A stretch of 64,000 nt of DNA from Dyella sedimenti. Its GTDB lineage: Bacteria; Pseudomonadota; Gammaproteobacteria; Xanthomonadales; Rhodanobacteraceae. Made by a program: the position numbers and the translations under genes. The stretch lies in contig NZ_JAKWJO010000001.1 of NCBI RefSeq assembly GCF_022760995.1, positions 310,001 to 374,000 on the forward strand, read 5' to 3'. Positions 19,592 through 29,023 of this stretch are shown one piece after another. The notes under the pieces are model-generated. The model did no database searches, was not told where the DNA came from, and was given only the letters and a program-made list of their open reading frames with translations. Numbering within the stretch: the stretch's first letter is position 1; the number at the start of each line of letters is the position of its first letter.

Positions 19592-20475
19592 CCAACGTGG
19601 CCTTGTTTGGTCAGGTTCTGCAGGTATTGCCCATAACCCGTCTTGGATAGCGGGGCCGCGAGTCGAAGCAACTGCTCGGCGTCAATCCACTTGTTGACGT
19701 AGGCAATCTCTTCAGGGCAACAGACCTTCAGGCCTTGTCGGTTCTCAATGGTCTGAATGTAATCGCCGGCTTCCATCAGGGACTCGTGCGTGCCTGTGTC
19801 CAGCCAGGCGTAGCCACGGCCCAACTGCTCAAGATGCAACGACTCGTCATCGAGATAGCAGCGATTGAGATCGGTGATTTCCAGTTCACCGCGCGCAGAG
19901 GGCTTGAGGTCCGCTGCGAAAACGGGTGCGCGATTGTCGTAGAAGTAGAGTCCCGTCACCGCGTAGTGGGACTTCGGCTCGCTGGGCTTTTCTTCCAGGC
20001 CGATCACCTTGCCCGTAGGGTCGAATTCGGCCACGCCATAGCGCTCTGGATCCCTTACCCAATAGCCGAACACCGTGGCGCCACGTTCACGCGATGCGGC
20101 CCGTTTCATGCGCTCGGTGAGGCCTACGCCATAGAAGATGTTGTCACCCAGCACCAGACAACTAGGGTTGTTTCCGACGAAGTCGCGGCCAATGATGAAG
20201 GCCTGTGCGAGTCCATCCGGGGATGGCTGGACGGCGTAAGTGATATTGATGCCCCATTGGCTACCGTCGCCCAGCAGGCGCTGAAAGAGTGCCTGTTCGT
20301 GCGGGGTATTGATCACCAGCACATCGCGAATACCCGCCAGCATGAGCGTGGCGAGCGGATAATAGATCATGGGCTTGTCATACACGGGAAGCAGCTGTTT
20401 GCTGACCGCCTGGGTAATGGGATAAAGCCGCGTGCCGGCGCCGCCGGCCAGGATGATGCCCTTCAGATTGCTCAT
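19588..20475 (-). CDS. rfbA: Glucose-1-phosphate thymidylyltransferase
   Basis: RmlA joins dTTP and glucose 1-phosphate to make dTDP-glucose, the first committed step of rhamnose synthesis. The 295 residues start with the nucleotide-binding [13 protein letters not shown], followed by [26 protein letters not shown] and [11 protein letters not shown]. The product dTDP-rhamnose usually inhibits it. It overlaps rfbB by four bases and rfbC by four bases. Order and strand match the Xanthomonas rml genes beside the metB-side end of the LPS locus. Confidence 0.96.
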   Translation of the reverse strand: MSNLKGIILAGGAGTRLYPITQAVSKQLLPVYDKPMIYYPLATLMLAGIRDVLVINTPHEQALFQRLLGDGSQWGINITYAVQPSPDGLAQAFIIGRDFVGNNPSCLVLGDNIFYGVGLTERMKRAASRERGATVFGYWVRDPERYGVAEFDPTGKVIGLEEKPSEPKSHYAVTGLYFYDNRAPVFAADLKPSARGELEITDLNRCYLDDESLHLEQLGRGYAWLDTGTHESLMEAGDYIQTIENRQGLKVCCPEEIAYVNKWIDAEQLLRLAAPLSKTGYGQYLQNLTKQGHVG

Positions 20476-21521
20476 GAGCCGAGTCGCTCCATGCGATAGC
20501 TTCCATCAAGGACGCGGGAAACCCATTCCTTGTTTCCCAGGTACCAGTCGACGGTGTGCGCGATACCCGTTTCGAAGGTTTGCGAAGGACGCCAGCCCAG
20601 TTCGTTCTGCAGCTTCGACGAATCGATGGCGTAGCGACGGTCGTGGCCCGGGCGGTCCTTGACGAAGGTGATGAGGGATTCGCGGCGACGACCATCGGGT
20701 AGCGGATGACGCTCGTCCAGCAGCGCGCAGATGGTCTTCACGACGGTCAGGTTCTCGCGCTCGGCATTGCCGCCCACGTTGTAAGTTTCTCCGACGCGGC
20801 CGGCCTCGAGTACGCGCTGGATTGCGGTGCAATGGTCGCCAACGTAGAGCCAGTCGCGGATGTTCAGGCCGTCACCGTAGACCGGGAGGGCCTCGCCAGC
20901 CAGTGCCTTCTGGATGATCAGGGGAATCAGCTTCTCTGGGAACTGATAAGGCCCATAGTTGTTCGAGCAGTTGGTCGTCAACGTGGGCAGGCCGTAGGTA
21001 TGGTGGAACGCTCGAACAAGATGATCCGATGCCGCCTTCGAGGCGGAATACGGCGAATTTGGCGCGTAGGGTGTGGTCTCCTTGAAACTGCCTTCAGGGC
21101 CGAGCGAACCGTAGACTTCGTCGGTCGATACGTGCAGGAAGCGGAAGGACTGAGCGGCATCACCCTCCAGTCCGCGCCAATAATCACGACTGCTTTCGAG
21201 CAAGCCCAGAGTGCCCACGACATTGGTTTCAATGAAGGCGGCAGGGCCGTCGATCGAGCGGTCGACGTGCGACTCGGCAGCGAAATTGACGACTGCGTCC
21301 ACTTTATGAGCCTTCAGCAGACTGGAGATCAGCTCGCGGTCGCCGATATCCCCCTGCACGAAGACATGGCGCTCGTTTCCGTCCAGCGACTCCAGGGTAT
21401 CCAGGTTGCCCGCGTACGTGAGCTTGTCCAGGTTTACCACTCTGTGGCCTTGGGCAATAGCCTGAAGCACGAAGTTGGCACCAATGAAGCCGGCTCCGCC
21501 GGTGACTAGCAGTGTCGTCAT
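20472..21521 (-). CDS. rfbB: dTDP-glucose 4,6-dehydratase
   Basis: RmlB converts dTDP-glucose to dTDP-4-keto-6-deoxyglucose. The 349-residue short-chain dehydrogenase has [11 protein letters not shown] at residue 7, [12 protein letters not shown], and the catalytic [12 protein letters not shown]. It is first in the five-gene minus-strand operon, with AGGA just before the ATG. Its promoter lies in the 205-base gap shared with the divergent metB gene. The product feeds rfbC/rfbD, although 4-keto sugars may also supply other deoxy sugars. Confidence 0.96.
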   Translation of the reverse strand: MTTLLVTGGAGFIGANFVLQAIAQGHRVVNLDKLTYAGNLDTLESLDGNERHVFVQGDIGDRELISSLLKAHKVDAVVNFAAESHVDRSIDGPAAFIETNVVGTLGLLESSRDYWRGLEGDAAQSFRFLHVSTDEVYGSLGPEGSFKETTPYAPNSPYSASKAASDHLVRAFHHTYGLPTLTTNCSNNYGPYQFPEKLIPLIIQKALAGEALPVYGDGLNIRDWLYVGDHCTAIQRVLEAGRVGETYNVGGNAERENLTVVKTICALLDERHPLPDGRRRESLITFVKDRPGHDRRYAIDSSKLQNELGWRPSQTFETGIAHTVDWYLGNKEWVSRVLDGSYRMERLGS

Positions 21522-21726
21522 AAGTCCTGACTGGGCAAAATATGTCCCGATATTCTGTCATGCTTTGGGAAGCCAGAAAACTCGAGCAAACTCGGCCGAA
21601 AGCCTTATGGGGCGCTGGGTTATATGGATCAGTTGCAGATCTGTTCATCTGGTGCCGATGCCCCCCGGGTTTCCCGGCTAAAATGGGTGAGTTATCGGTA
21701 TTCTTGATAAACCATTGACCGAGCCT

Positions 21727-22920
21727 ATGGCTCGGCTTTCCGACGTGGTGGCCATGGCGACGAAGAAGAGAAATCCAGCACTTGGGCTCGGTACGCGAGC
21801 GATTCACGCGGGGCAGTACCCGGATCCCGCCACTGGCGCGATTATGACGCCCATCTACGCGACATCCACGTACGTACAGAGCAGTCCGGGGGTGCACAAG
21901 GGCTACGAATACTCACGCACCCAAAATCCCACGCGCATGGCTTATGAGCGCTGCGTGGCTGCACTCGAAGGTGGTTCAGCCGGATTTGCCTTCAGCTCCG
22001 GGCTGGCGGCTGCCGCCACTGTTTTGGACTTGCTGGACACGGGAAGCCATGTGATCGCCATGGATGACCTCTATGGTGGTACTTACCGGCTTTTCGAGAA
22101 GGTTCGCCGTCGCTCAGCGGGATTGGATTTCTCCTTTGTTGATCTCAATGACATTGGCGCCCTTAAGGGGGCGCTGAAGTCCAATACCCGGATGATCTGG
22201 GCGGAGACTCCAACCAATCCGATGCTCAAGCTAGTGGACCTTGGGAAGATTGCTGCCTTTGCAAAAAAGCATGGACTTATCCTGGTCGTAGACAACACGT
22301 TCTGTTCGCCAATGATCCAGCGACCGCTGGAATGGGGTGCGGATCTAGTGCTTCACTCGGCCACCAAATATCTCAACGGACACTCCGACATGGTTGGCGG
22401 CATCGTGGTTACCGGCAATGCCGAGTTGGCCGAACGCATGGCATTCTTGCAGAACTCGGTCGGTGCGGTTGCTGGGCCATTTGATGCATTTCTCGCCATG
22501 CGTGGCCTCAAGACGTTGCATCTTCGGATGAAGGCCCATTGCGCGAGTGCCCTGGAGCTTGCGACATGGCTGGAAAAGCATCCGGCTGTCGAACATGCCA
22601 TATATCCAGGTCTGAAGAGCCATCCTCAGCACAAGCTGGCGCGGCGTCAAATGAGCGGGTTTGGGGGAATCATCAGCATTGAGGTCAAGGGTGGGTTGAA
22701 AAAGGCCAAGCGCATGCTTGAGCGTTGCGAATTGTTTGCTTTGGCCGAATCCCTCGGTGGCGTCGAAAGCCTCATCGAGCATCCTGCGATCATGACGCAC
22801 GCATCACTACCGCAGACGAGGCGAAAGCAGTTGGGCATATCCGATGGTCTCATCCGGCTCTCGGTTGGTGTTGAGGACATCGATGATCTCCGCGAGGAGC
22901 TCAAGGTGGCTTTGGGATGA
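21727..22920 (+). CDS. metB: Cystathionine gamma-synthase/lyase
   Basis: This PLP enzyme of the transsulfuration family either makes cystathionine from activated homoserine and cysteine or splits cystathionine to cysteine. The PLP lysine is in LHSATKYLNGHSDMVGG. Other family marks are YEYSRTQNPTR, SSGLAA, and the C-terminal SLGGVESLIEHPA. Start is uncertain: TTG 21715, ATG 21727 or ATG 21754; none has a good ribosome-binding site, and the protein would be 388-401 residues. In Xanthomonas this gene marks one border of the LPS locus. Here its stop overlaps the wzm start by four bases. GC is lower than in the 1-15 kb region. Confidence 0.9.
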   Translation: MARLSDVVAMATKKRNPALGLGTRAIHAGQYPDPATGAIMTPIYATSTYVQSSPGVHKGYEYSRTQNPTRMAYERCVAALEGGSAGFAFSSGLAAAATVLDLLDTGSHVIAMDDLYGGTYRLFEKVRRRSAGLDFSFVDLNDIGALKGALKSNTRMIWAETPTNPMLKLVDLGKIAAFAKKHGLILVVDNTFCSPMIQRPLEWGADLVLHSATKYLNGHSDMVGGIVVTGNAELAERMAFLQNSVGAVAGPFDAFLAMRGLKTLHLRMKAHCASALELATWLEKHPAVEHAIYPGLKSHPQHKLARRQMSGFGGIISIEVKGGLKKAKRMLERCELFALAESLGGVESLIEHPAIMTHASLPQTRRKQLGISDGLIRLSVGVEDIDDLREELKVALG

Positions 22921-23753
22921 ACTACGGTGCCTCGGTTGGCAAGGTGGCGCCCAGGTGGTACTTGCTCGCGCCTCTTTCTGTGCTTCTGCAGAACAGGTCG
23001 CTTTATGTGCGGCTGGTGTCTCGTGACGTGGAGCTGCGTTACAAGGGATCGATGCTCGGCGTCGTCTGGTCGATGATCAATCCGCTGGCGCTGCTTGCCG
23101 TGTTTTCGTTCGTTTTCGGCGTGGTCATGCGGGCGCGTTGGGGCGAAAGTGGTAGCGTGAATTTCAGCTTGTTGATTTACTCGGGATTGGTGCTCTTCAT
23201 CCTTCTTAGCGATGTAATCAATAAAGCTCCGTTGCTGATTATCCAGAATAGTAATTATGTAAAAAAGGTCGTCTTTCCATTGGAAGTCCTGCCTGCGGTG
23301 ACAGTTGGTAGCGCGCTGGTGAACCTTGCGCTTGCTCTGTTGATTCTTCTCGTGGGGCAGTTGTGGTTTGGTGGTGGCATCACTTGGACATGGCTGCTTC
23401 TACCGGTGGTCCTGGCCCCCTTTGTGATGATGAATCTTGGCCTGGTCTTTTTTCTCTCCTCTTTGGGCGTATATCTGAGAGACATCGCGCAGTTGACCGG
23501 CATCGTCGTCATGGTATTGATGTACATGAGCCCGATCCTCTATCCAGTGAGCATGGTGCCAGAGGAGTATCGACCCTGGTTGAGCCTCAATCCCCTGAGC
23601 ATTCCAGTTTCCGCGCTGAGGGAGATAACCCTCTATGGACAGATGCCCGACTGGGCCGCTTTGGGGATATATGCCCTGGTGTCCTACGTCATGCTGATTG
23701 CTGGCTTCTGGTGGTTCCATCGCACGAAAAACGGGTTCGCCGATGTCATCTGA
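22917..23753 (+). CDS. wzm: ABC-2 permease for polysaccharide export (Wzm)
   Basis: This 278-residue integral membrane protein is the permease of an O-antigen or capsule ABC exporter. After a cytoplasmic N-terminus it has the family motif ELRYKGSMLGVVWSMINPLALLAVFSFVFG. About six hydrophobic segments follow, then a loop near VSMVPEEYRPWLSLNPL. Its ATG lies inside the metB stop (ATGA), a tight link between amino-acid metabolism and O-antigen export. The ATPase gene overlaps it by 11 bases. GC is lower than in flanking housekeeping genes. Confidence 0.92.
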   Translation: MNYGASVGKVAPRWYLLAPLSVLLQNRSLYVRLVSRDVELRYKGSMLGVVWSMINPLALLAVFSFVFGVVMRARWGESGSVNFSLLIYSGLVLFILLSDVINKAPLLIIQNSNYVKKVVFPLEVLPAVTVGSALVNLALALLILLVGQLWFGGGITWTWLLLPVVLAPFVMMNLGLVFFLSSLGVYLRDIAQLTGIVVMVLMYMSPILYPVSMVPEEYRPWLSLNPLSIPVSALREITLYGQMPDWAALGIYALVSYVMLIAGFWWFHRTKNGFADVI

Positions 23754-25104
23754 AGTGGCTATTGAGGTTCAACAGCTTTTCAAGAGCTATTTGATTTTCG
23801 AGAAGCCCTCGCACCGCCTCTGGCAGATGTTGTTTCGAGGCAGAAAGAACTTCTATAGGGAACACCCCGTATTGAAAGGGGTGTCGTTCTCTGTCCGCCG
23901 AGGCGAGACGGTTGGCCTGATCGGCCGGAACGGGTCGGGAAAATCCACGCTCTTGCAAATTCTGTGCGGAGTACTAGAAGCCAATGCCGGAAGCTGCGAT
24001 GTCAAGGGCAGGGTAGCCGCCCTTCTCGAACTGGGTGCAGGATTCAACCCTGAATTCACGGGTCGAGAAAACATATTCATGAGTGGCCAGATCTTTGGTC
24101 TGACCTCAGAACAGATTGAAGAGCGATACCAGCAGATCATCGAATTTGCGGATATCGGCGAATACGTGCTTCAGCCGGTTAAGACGTACTCCAGCGGGAT
24201 GTTCATGCGCCTGGCTTTCGCCGTGATTGCACATGTGGATGCCGACATTCTGGTCATTGATGAGGCGTTGGCCGTGGGTGACGCATACTTCGTGCAGAAG
24301 TGCATGCGATATCTGCGGCGCTTCAAGGAAAGCGGCGGCACGCTACTATTCGTCAGCCATGACAGCAGCGCCGTCACCGCGTTGTGTGATCGGGCCATCT
24401 GGCTTCATGATGGCCACGTCCGAGTCGACGCCGGACCTAAGCAGGTGACGCAGGCTTACCTTGCGGACATGTATCACAGTGTGCAGGGCGACCGGCTGGA
24501 TGGGGTCAGTCAGTCTGCCAGGATCAAGTCCGAGAGGGGGGGCAGGGAAGATTTCGTCGATGCTCGGCGCGACCTTGTGCTGGCGTCGAATTTGCGGAAC
24601 GATCTGGAGGTCATGGCTTTCGACAGCCATGCCGAGGCGTTCGGCAAGGGAGGGGCATTGATCACCTCCGTGCGATTCTTGAATGAAGATGGGAACCCGC
24701 TGCAATGGATGGTTGGCGGAGAGTTGGTTTCTCTGCTCGTGGACGTGGACATATTGCGCCCCATTTGTAACGTAATTGTCGGCTTCCTGCTGAAGAACAA
24801 GCAAGGACAGTCGCTGTTTGGGGACAATACCTACTTGACCTACGCAGGCGAGTCGCTGGTCTGTGAGGCCGGCGAGAAACTGACTGCGGAGTTTGAGTTT
24901 CGGATGCCTATTTTGCCGGCTGGCGAATACGCGGTTTCCGTAGCGGTATCAGATGGAAGTCAGGCATCGCACATCATCCATCAGTGGATACATGAAGCGC
25001 TGATCATTAGCAGTCACGCATCCCAGGTAAGTACCGGCCTGATGGGAATTCCTATGAAGCGCATTCAGCTCATTCGTCATTCCGACAATTCAGGGGACAC
25101 GTGA
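23743..25104 (+). CDS. wzt: O-antigen ABC exporter ATPase with C-terminal sugar-binding domain (Wzt)
   Basis: This 453-residue ATPase powers export of a lipid-linked polysaccharide. Walker A is GRNGSGKST (residues 61-69), the signature is YSSGMFMRLAFA near 149, and Walker B is ILVIDEALAVGD. Residues from about 290 to 440 form a beta-rich extension of the Wzt_C type. In related systems such as E. coli O8/O9a this domain recognises the chemically capped end of the chain. The start at 23743 overlaps wzm by 11 bases. The cap could be made by the methyltransferase fusion at 26.2-28.1 kb or by the sulfotransferase just downstream. Confidence 0.93.
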   Translation: MSSEVAIEVQQLFKSYLIFEKPSHRLWQMLFRGRKNFYREHPVLKGVSFSVRRGETVGLIGRNGSGKSTLLQILCGVLEANAGSCDVKGRVAALLELGAGFNPEFTGRENIFMSGQIFGLTSEQIEERYQQIIEFADIGEYVLQPVKTYSSGMFMRLAFAVIAHVDADILVIDEALAVGDAYFVQKCMRYLRRFKESGGTLLFVSHDSSAVTALCDRAIWLHDGHVRVDAGPKQVTQAYLADMYHSVQGDRLDGVSQSARIKSERGGREDFVDARRDLVLASNLRNDLEVMAFDSHAEAFGKGGALITSVRFLNEDGNPLQWMVGGELVSLLVDVDILRPICNVIVGFLLKNKQGQSLFGDNTYLTYAGESLVCEAGEKLTAEFEFRMPILPAGEYAVSVAVSDGSQASHIIHQWIHEALIISSHASQVSTGLMGIPMKRIQLIRHSDNSGDT

Positions 25105-25240
25105 GGTACTAGACGGAATCTCCAGAGTTCAGAGAGGCTTTCACCTGAAAAATTGGCTAAGCATCACATTTTCGTAACATTCTCATGTCGGCGAAATGTA
25201 TGCAACTGCGTTAAGGTTCGCGTAACCAAGCGTAAGAGCC

Positions 25241-25993
25241 ATGAAATATTTCATTCATATTCCAAAGACGGCGGGAACGTCGCTTAGGGCGGCGGTTTTC
25301 GGGGCCAAGTTGGGCTGTGGGAAAGTGCGTGCCGTTTACTCGGCGGAGGACTACGCGGCATTGACGGACAATGGTGGGTGCGAGTCGAACACATTGTTCT
25401 TCGGTCACTTCTCGTTTGGCATCCACCAGTTGCTGGGAGATGCCTCACCACAATATGTGACCGTAATCCGGAATCCCGTGGATCGGGTAGTCTCGCTCTA
25501 TAACCACCACATGCGGTTTCCAAGTTCGCCGTATCACGCGATGTTGAACGAACAGCGCCTCTCGCTAATCGACTTCGTCGAGGGCTGCATAACGCCCGAG
25601 ACCAACAACGAAGTCGTGCGAAACTTGAGCGCCAGTTACGATAGGCTTCCACTGTGGTGTGACCGCGTGGCGAATAGATGGTGGCAGTTATCCAGAGGCC
25701 TGCCAACCCGCCAGATAAACGAGAAGTTTCGTCTTCGCCTCGCGCTCAGAAACGTCAAGCGCTATTTCAAGCATGTAGGGCTTGTAGAGGAGATTGAGGT
25801 CACGGGAAACTTCTTAGAGCAATGGATGCATCTACGCCCTGGAAGTGTCGTCATCCCACGGGAAAATGAATACCGTGGTGAGCGGGTCACGCTGAGCGCT
25901 GGCGAGCGAGTTGCCATCGAAAACGCAAATGAACTCGATCTGGAACTCTATCAATGTGCCCACCGGGGCGAGCTGAGCGGCTTGCATGGATAG
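25241..25993 (+). CDS. PAPS-dependent carbohydrate sulfotransferase
   Basis: This 250-residue protein fits the sulfotransferase-2-like fold. The 5'-phosphosulfate loop is FIHIPKTAGTSLRAAVF at the N-terminus, and the 3'-phosphate-binding motif is VTVIRNPVDRVVSLYNHH near residue 73. The residue order HIPKTAGT...RNPVDRVVS is characteristic of carbohydrate sulfotransferases rather than kinases. It lies between the O-antigen exporter and glycosyltransferases, so the polysaccharide is the likely acceptor. PAPS could come from cysD/cysNC at 52.5-55.3 kb. Low GC and an AT-rich 136-base leader suggest transfer. The acceptor sugar cannot be told. Confidence 0.8.
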   Translation: MKYFIHIPKTAGTSLRAAVFGAKLGCGKVRAVYSAEDYAALTDNGGCESNTLFFGHFSFGIHQLLGDASPQYVTVIRNPVDRVVSLYNHHMRFPSSPYHAMLNEQRLSLIDFVEGCITPETNNEVVRNLSASYDRLPLWCDRVANRWWQLSRGLPTRQINEKFRLRLALRNVKRYFKHVGLVEEIEVTGNFLEQWMHLRPGSVVIPRENEYRGERVTLSAGERVAIENANELDLELYQCAHRGELSGLHG

Positions 25994-26226
25994 CCGTAGT
26001 ACTGATCGGTGCCGATGCCGATAAGTTTGGCATGTTAGGCCGGGATGGTGTTTCCCGCCTAGTATGCCCTCTCAAGCCTACATGGTAGCGCGAGATGCTG
26101 GCGACTCTCGATCTGCCCAAGAATGTTCGGTGAGGAAATGAGCCGCATGCAAACTCCCACGCATGCGGCCCGGCGTCGCCAAGTATAGGGGCAGTGCCCC
26201 AGGTGCCGAATGATCCACTCAGTGAA

Positions 26227-28077
26227 TCAGCGCCCCGTTTGCTTCTTTACCCATTGTCCGAAGCGCCAGCTTCGCGAAGTCCGAATTTGAGCGATGTAAT
26301 TCTCTAGCTGGGGTGCCTGCATTGCCCAAAGCATGGGGTAACTGAATCGCCTTCCTCTTAGCCACGCCGCCAAACGCAACGGCGCGCCAATCAGCCACGT
26401 CCTGCTGCGAAGCATGATGTGAATCTGCTCGCGAAGCGCGTTCTCGTAGCGCGTGCTGTCGAGCTCCGGATCCGGAGCGTGTCCTACTCGTCCACGGTGA
26501 TTTCTATTCCAGTCATCGACAAGATAACGAAGCCGCGTCGCGCTGCCGCTATCAAGAAGCAATGGTTTCGCATCTAGCTTGCGCCAAATCGCAAAATGGT
26601 TGTTCCGCCATTCGTCCTGCGAGTGGACGGTGTAGGAAGACGCTGCATTGTCCCACTTGCGATAGATCGACGTGATCTCCTTGTCACTGGCCACCCCGCA
26701 GACCTCGGCGGTGCGCATGAGGAAGTCCCAGTCTTCGGTCGTAGTCAACGACTCGTCGAACCGAATGCGCAAATCGGCAAAGCACGCGCGGGGAAATGCC
26801 AGTGATACTGGTGGGGTCGAGTTCTCGACAAGATGCTGGAAGAAATCGAATTCGAACGGAAAGCAGGCCTCCGGTGAGCCAACGGACCGCACCGTCTTGG
26901 AGCCGTGCGTCGTATGCACAGGCTGCCAAAGCTGCGCCACGTTGCCAAGCCGAAGTACGCGCCCTGGATTTGCTGCCGCGACCGCTTCGAACTTCTCCAC
27001 CCAATGACCGAGGACGATGTCGTCGTCGTCCAAGATGGCAACGTAGTCGCCTCGGGCGGCTTCGAAGCCAACATTCAGCGGCCTTGTCCTGTTGCCATCA
27101 TCGACGGAGATCAAGCGAATGCGTGCCTTGAACTCCGCATGGGTGTCATCGATTACCCGCTCGACCGCTAGTTTCGCTTCGGGCGAAAGCTTATGGCCGA
27201 TGATGCATACTTCAAAGTCCTGGGACGACTGCGCCGACAGGCACAGCAATACGTCCCTCAGGGTGTCCAGCCGCGTGCCCTGCGTCCGCGTAATGACTGA
27301 CAGGAAGGGCGGCTTGCTTTCAGATTCCCGGCTGTTTGGTGCTTCGCCCTGAATGGCCGGGCCAGGGAGGTACAAGCCGACGAACTGGTTGACTTTCGCG
27401 CAGTCATCCACCTGATTGCGCAATCCAATGAGCAAGTCGTGCAGCGGAGTCGCCTCCGCGAGAGCGGGATGCAAATTCGGGAAATGCTGATCGCTCTTGG
27501 CCGCGAATACGTACTTGGTTGACACAAGATGCCACCCCGCGCCGCGCATGAGCTCGCGTACCGAGGTCTCGGTAAAAAAGCGCAAATGGGTGATGTCGAG
27601 CAGTCCGGTGTCCGTGTAATCCCACTTGCCGAAGGCGAGCTTCGCGCCGACGTCGCGATGGGCAACGTTGGGTACGGACATGACCAAGGGGGCGCTATGC
27701 TCAATCGCGATCCGTCGCAACATCGAAACGACGGCGTCCGGATTCAAGACATGCTCGAGGGTGTCGATAATTGAAAGCGACGCCACATGTCTCCCGTCGA
27801 TGGTGGTGCGGATGATCCGCTCTGCAGCATCGATGTCGGAAAGATCGATGCGCTCAGTCCGAAAACCACGTTCCACCAAAGACCCGAGTGCTTGCTCGTC
27901 AAGATCGAAGCCGATGTACTCACGCCCCAATTGGTCGCGGATATGCTCGGCTATCCGGCCGTAGCTACAGCCGATGTCGAGATGTACCCCGTTGTGAGCA
28001 CCAGAGTGCTCAAGCAGCAAGGATAGGGTGTGGCCGTACACATTGTCGCGGTGGAACGGATTGTCGTAAGTGTTCAT
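26227..28077 (-). CDS. Methyltransferase / GT2 glycosyltransferase fusion
   Basis: This 616-residue protein has two catalytic regions. The N-terminal class I methyltransferase (about 1-240) has VHLDIGCSYGRIAEHI at residue 31, GFDLDEQALGSL, and LSIIDTLEHVLNP. A GT2 region begins near 258 (FLSVITRTQGTRLDTLRDVL) and has a metal-binding DDDD at 350-353 in YVAILDDDDIVLGHW. A basic, helical end follows. The fusion resembles chain-terminating enzymes of ABC-exported O-antigens, where methylation stops growth, but that role is inferred. It starts one base after the upstream GT2 stop codon, as the last gene of a minus-strand run from 31160. Confidence 0.82.
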   Translation of the reverse strand: MNTYDNPFHRDNVYGHTLSLLLEHSGAHNGVHLDIGCSYGRIAEHIRDQLGREYIGFDLDEQALGSLVERGFRTERIDLSDIDAAERIIRTTIDGRHVASLSIIDTLEHVLNPDAVVSMLRRIAIEHSAPLVMSVPNVAHRDVGAKLAFGKWDYTDTGLLDITHLRFFTETSVRELMRGAGWHLVSTKYVFAAKSDQHFPNLHPALAEATPLHDLLIGLRNQVDDCAKVNQFVGLYLPGPAIQGEAPNSRESESKPPFLSVITRTQGTRLDTLRDVLLCLSAQSSQDFEVCIIGHKLSPEAKLAVERVIDDTHAEFKARIRLISVDDGNRTRPLNVGFEAARGDYVAILDDDDIVLGHWVEKFEAVAAANPGRVLRLGNVAQLWQPVHTTHGSKTVRSVGSPEACFPFEFDFFQHLVENSTPPVSLAFPRACFADLRIRFDESLTTTEDWDFLMRTAEVCGVASDKEITSIYRKWDNAASSYTVHSQDEWRNNHFAIWRKLDAKPLLLDSGSATRLRYLVDDWNRNHRGRVGHAPDPELDSTRYENALREQIHIMLRSRTWLIGAPLRLAAWLRGRRFSYPMLWAMQAPQLENYIAQIRTSRSWRFGQWVKKQTGR

Positions 28078-28078
28078 A

Positions 28079-29023
28079 TCAGAGCGCGTAGCGGTGCTTC
28101 GTGTAGTGATCGCCCAGGAACTCGGCCACTCGGCCTTCCGGATCGATGGGAGTAGGGAGCCTGTTGCTGGCTTTTCGCTCAGCGTATTCAGCCGCGGCGC
28201 GTTTGAGATGGGGCGTATCTGACTCGCTGAAGCTCTTGAACAACTTCTCTGCGATATCGGGGCGAGAGTACTTATGCGCCATGATCAAGGCAGCTTCTGC
28301 CGAGTAGTATTGCTCTGAAGCGGTGGGCGCCCATTGCCCATTCTTACTCAGCCGTTTGTCGTGGAAGACTACAGCCGACGGCTGATAGATGACCTGGTAA
28401 CCAGCCAGGCGAGCGCGCCAGGAAAAATCGACGTCATCGCAATAGAGAAAGAACGACTCGTTGTCGAAACCGTTGAGTTCGCGAAGCACCTTGATGGGAA
28501 TCAACGCGCAGGCCGTTGTCGCCCACGACGTCTCGCCGCTGCTCCTGTCATATTCTTTGGGATGCTCGATAGGTAGCTGACGAGCTTCAACCATGCCCAC
28601 GCGCGGGTTGCTCGTAGGGCGCAAAAGCTCAATGAGCGTGTCGGGAGCCAGCATTACATCCGGATTCATGATGAGGATGGCGTCAAGCTCGACACCTTCG
28701 CGGGCTTTTGATTCTGCGTCATCGATGAGGGTGTTGTGCCCCTTGGCTGACCCTAGATTGCCATCAAAGTGCACATAGTCGACGCTGCGCAATGCGGGCG
28801 AATTGGCGCGGACCCTATCAAGAAAGTCGGAGGACAAGACGGGCGAAGGAGAGCTGTCGCCGTATGTCAGAGATACCGAAGCCGCCGCGCCACCCGAGAT
28901 GGCGAGGTCGGCCGCGCGGTTGAGGTGAGCTACGGTCTGTTCGATTCGCTCGGGATCATTTCCGTACAGAACCGAATGAACACGAAGATGCCTAATGTTG
29001 TGATTTGCTTTTTTCGCGTTCAT
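28079..29023 (-). CDS. GT2-family glycosyltransferase (rhamnosyltransferase-like)
   Basis: This 314-residue GT2 enzyme has an N-terminal nucleotide-binding half (VHSVLYGNDPERIEQTVAHL), the core ILIMNPDVMLAPDTLIELL, and FFLYCDDVDFSWRARLAGY. The NPDVML and CDDVDFSWR motifs are usual in rhamnosyltransferases that use dTDP-rhamnose, which the rml genes could supply. Donor specificity is not proven. Its start overlaps the epimerase gene by four bases, and its stop lies one base before the methyltransferase-glycosyltransferase fusion. Confidence 0.85.
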   Translation of the reverse strand: MNAKKANHNIRHLRVHSVLYGNDPERIEQTVAHLNRAADLAISGGAAASVSLTYGDSSPSPVLSSDFLDRVRANSPALRSVDYVHFDGNLGSAKGHNTLIDDAESKAREGVELDAILIMNPDVMLAPDTLIELLRPTSNPRVGMVEARQLPIEHPKEYDRSSGETSWATTACALIPIKVLRELNGFDNESFFLYCDDVDFSWRARLAGYQVIYQPSAVVFHDKRLSKNGQWAPTASEQYYSAEAALIMAHKYSRPDIAEKLFKSFSESDTPHLKRAAAEYAERKASNRLPTPIDPEGRVAEFLGDHYTKHRYAL

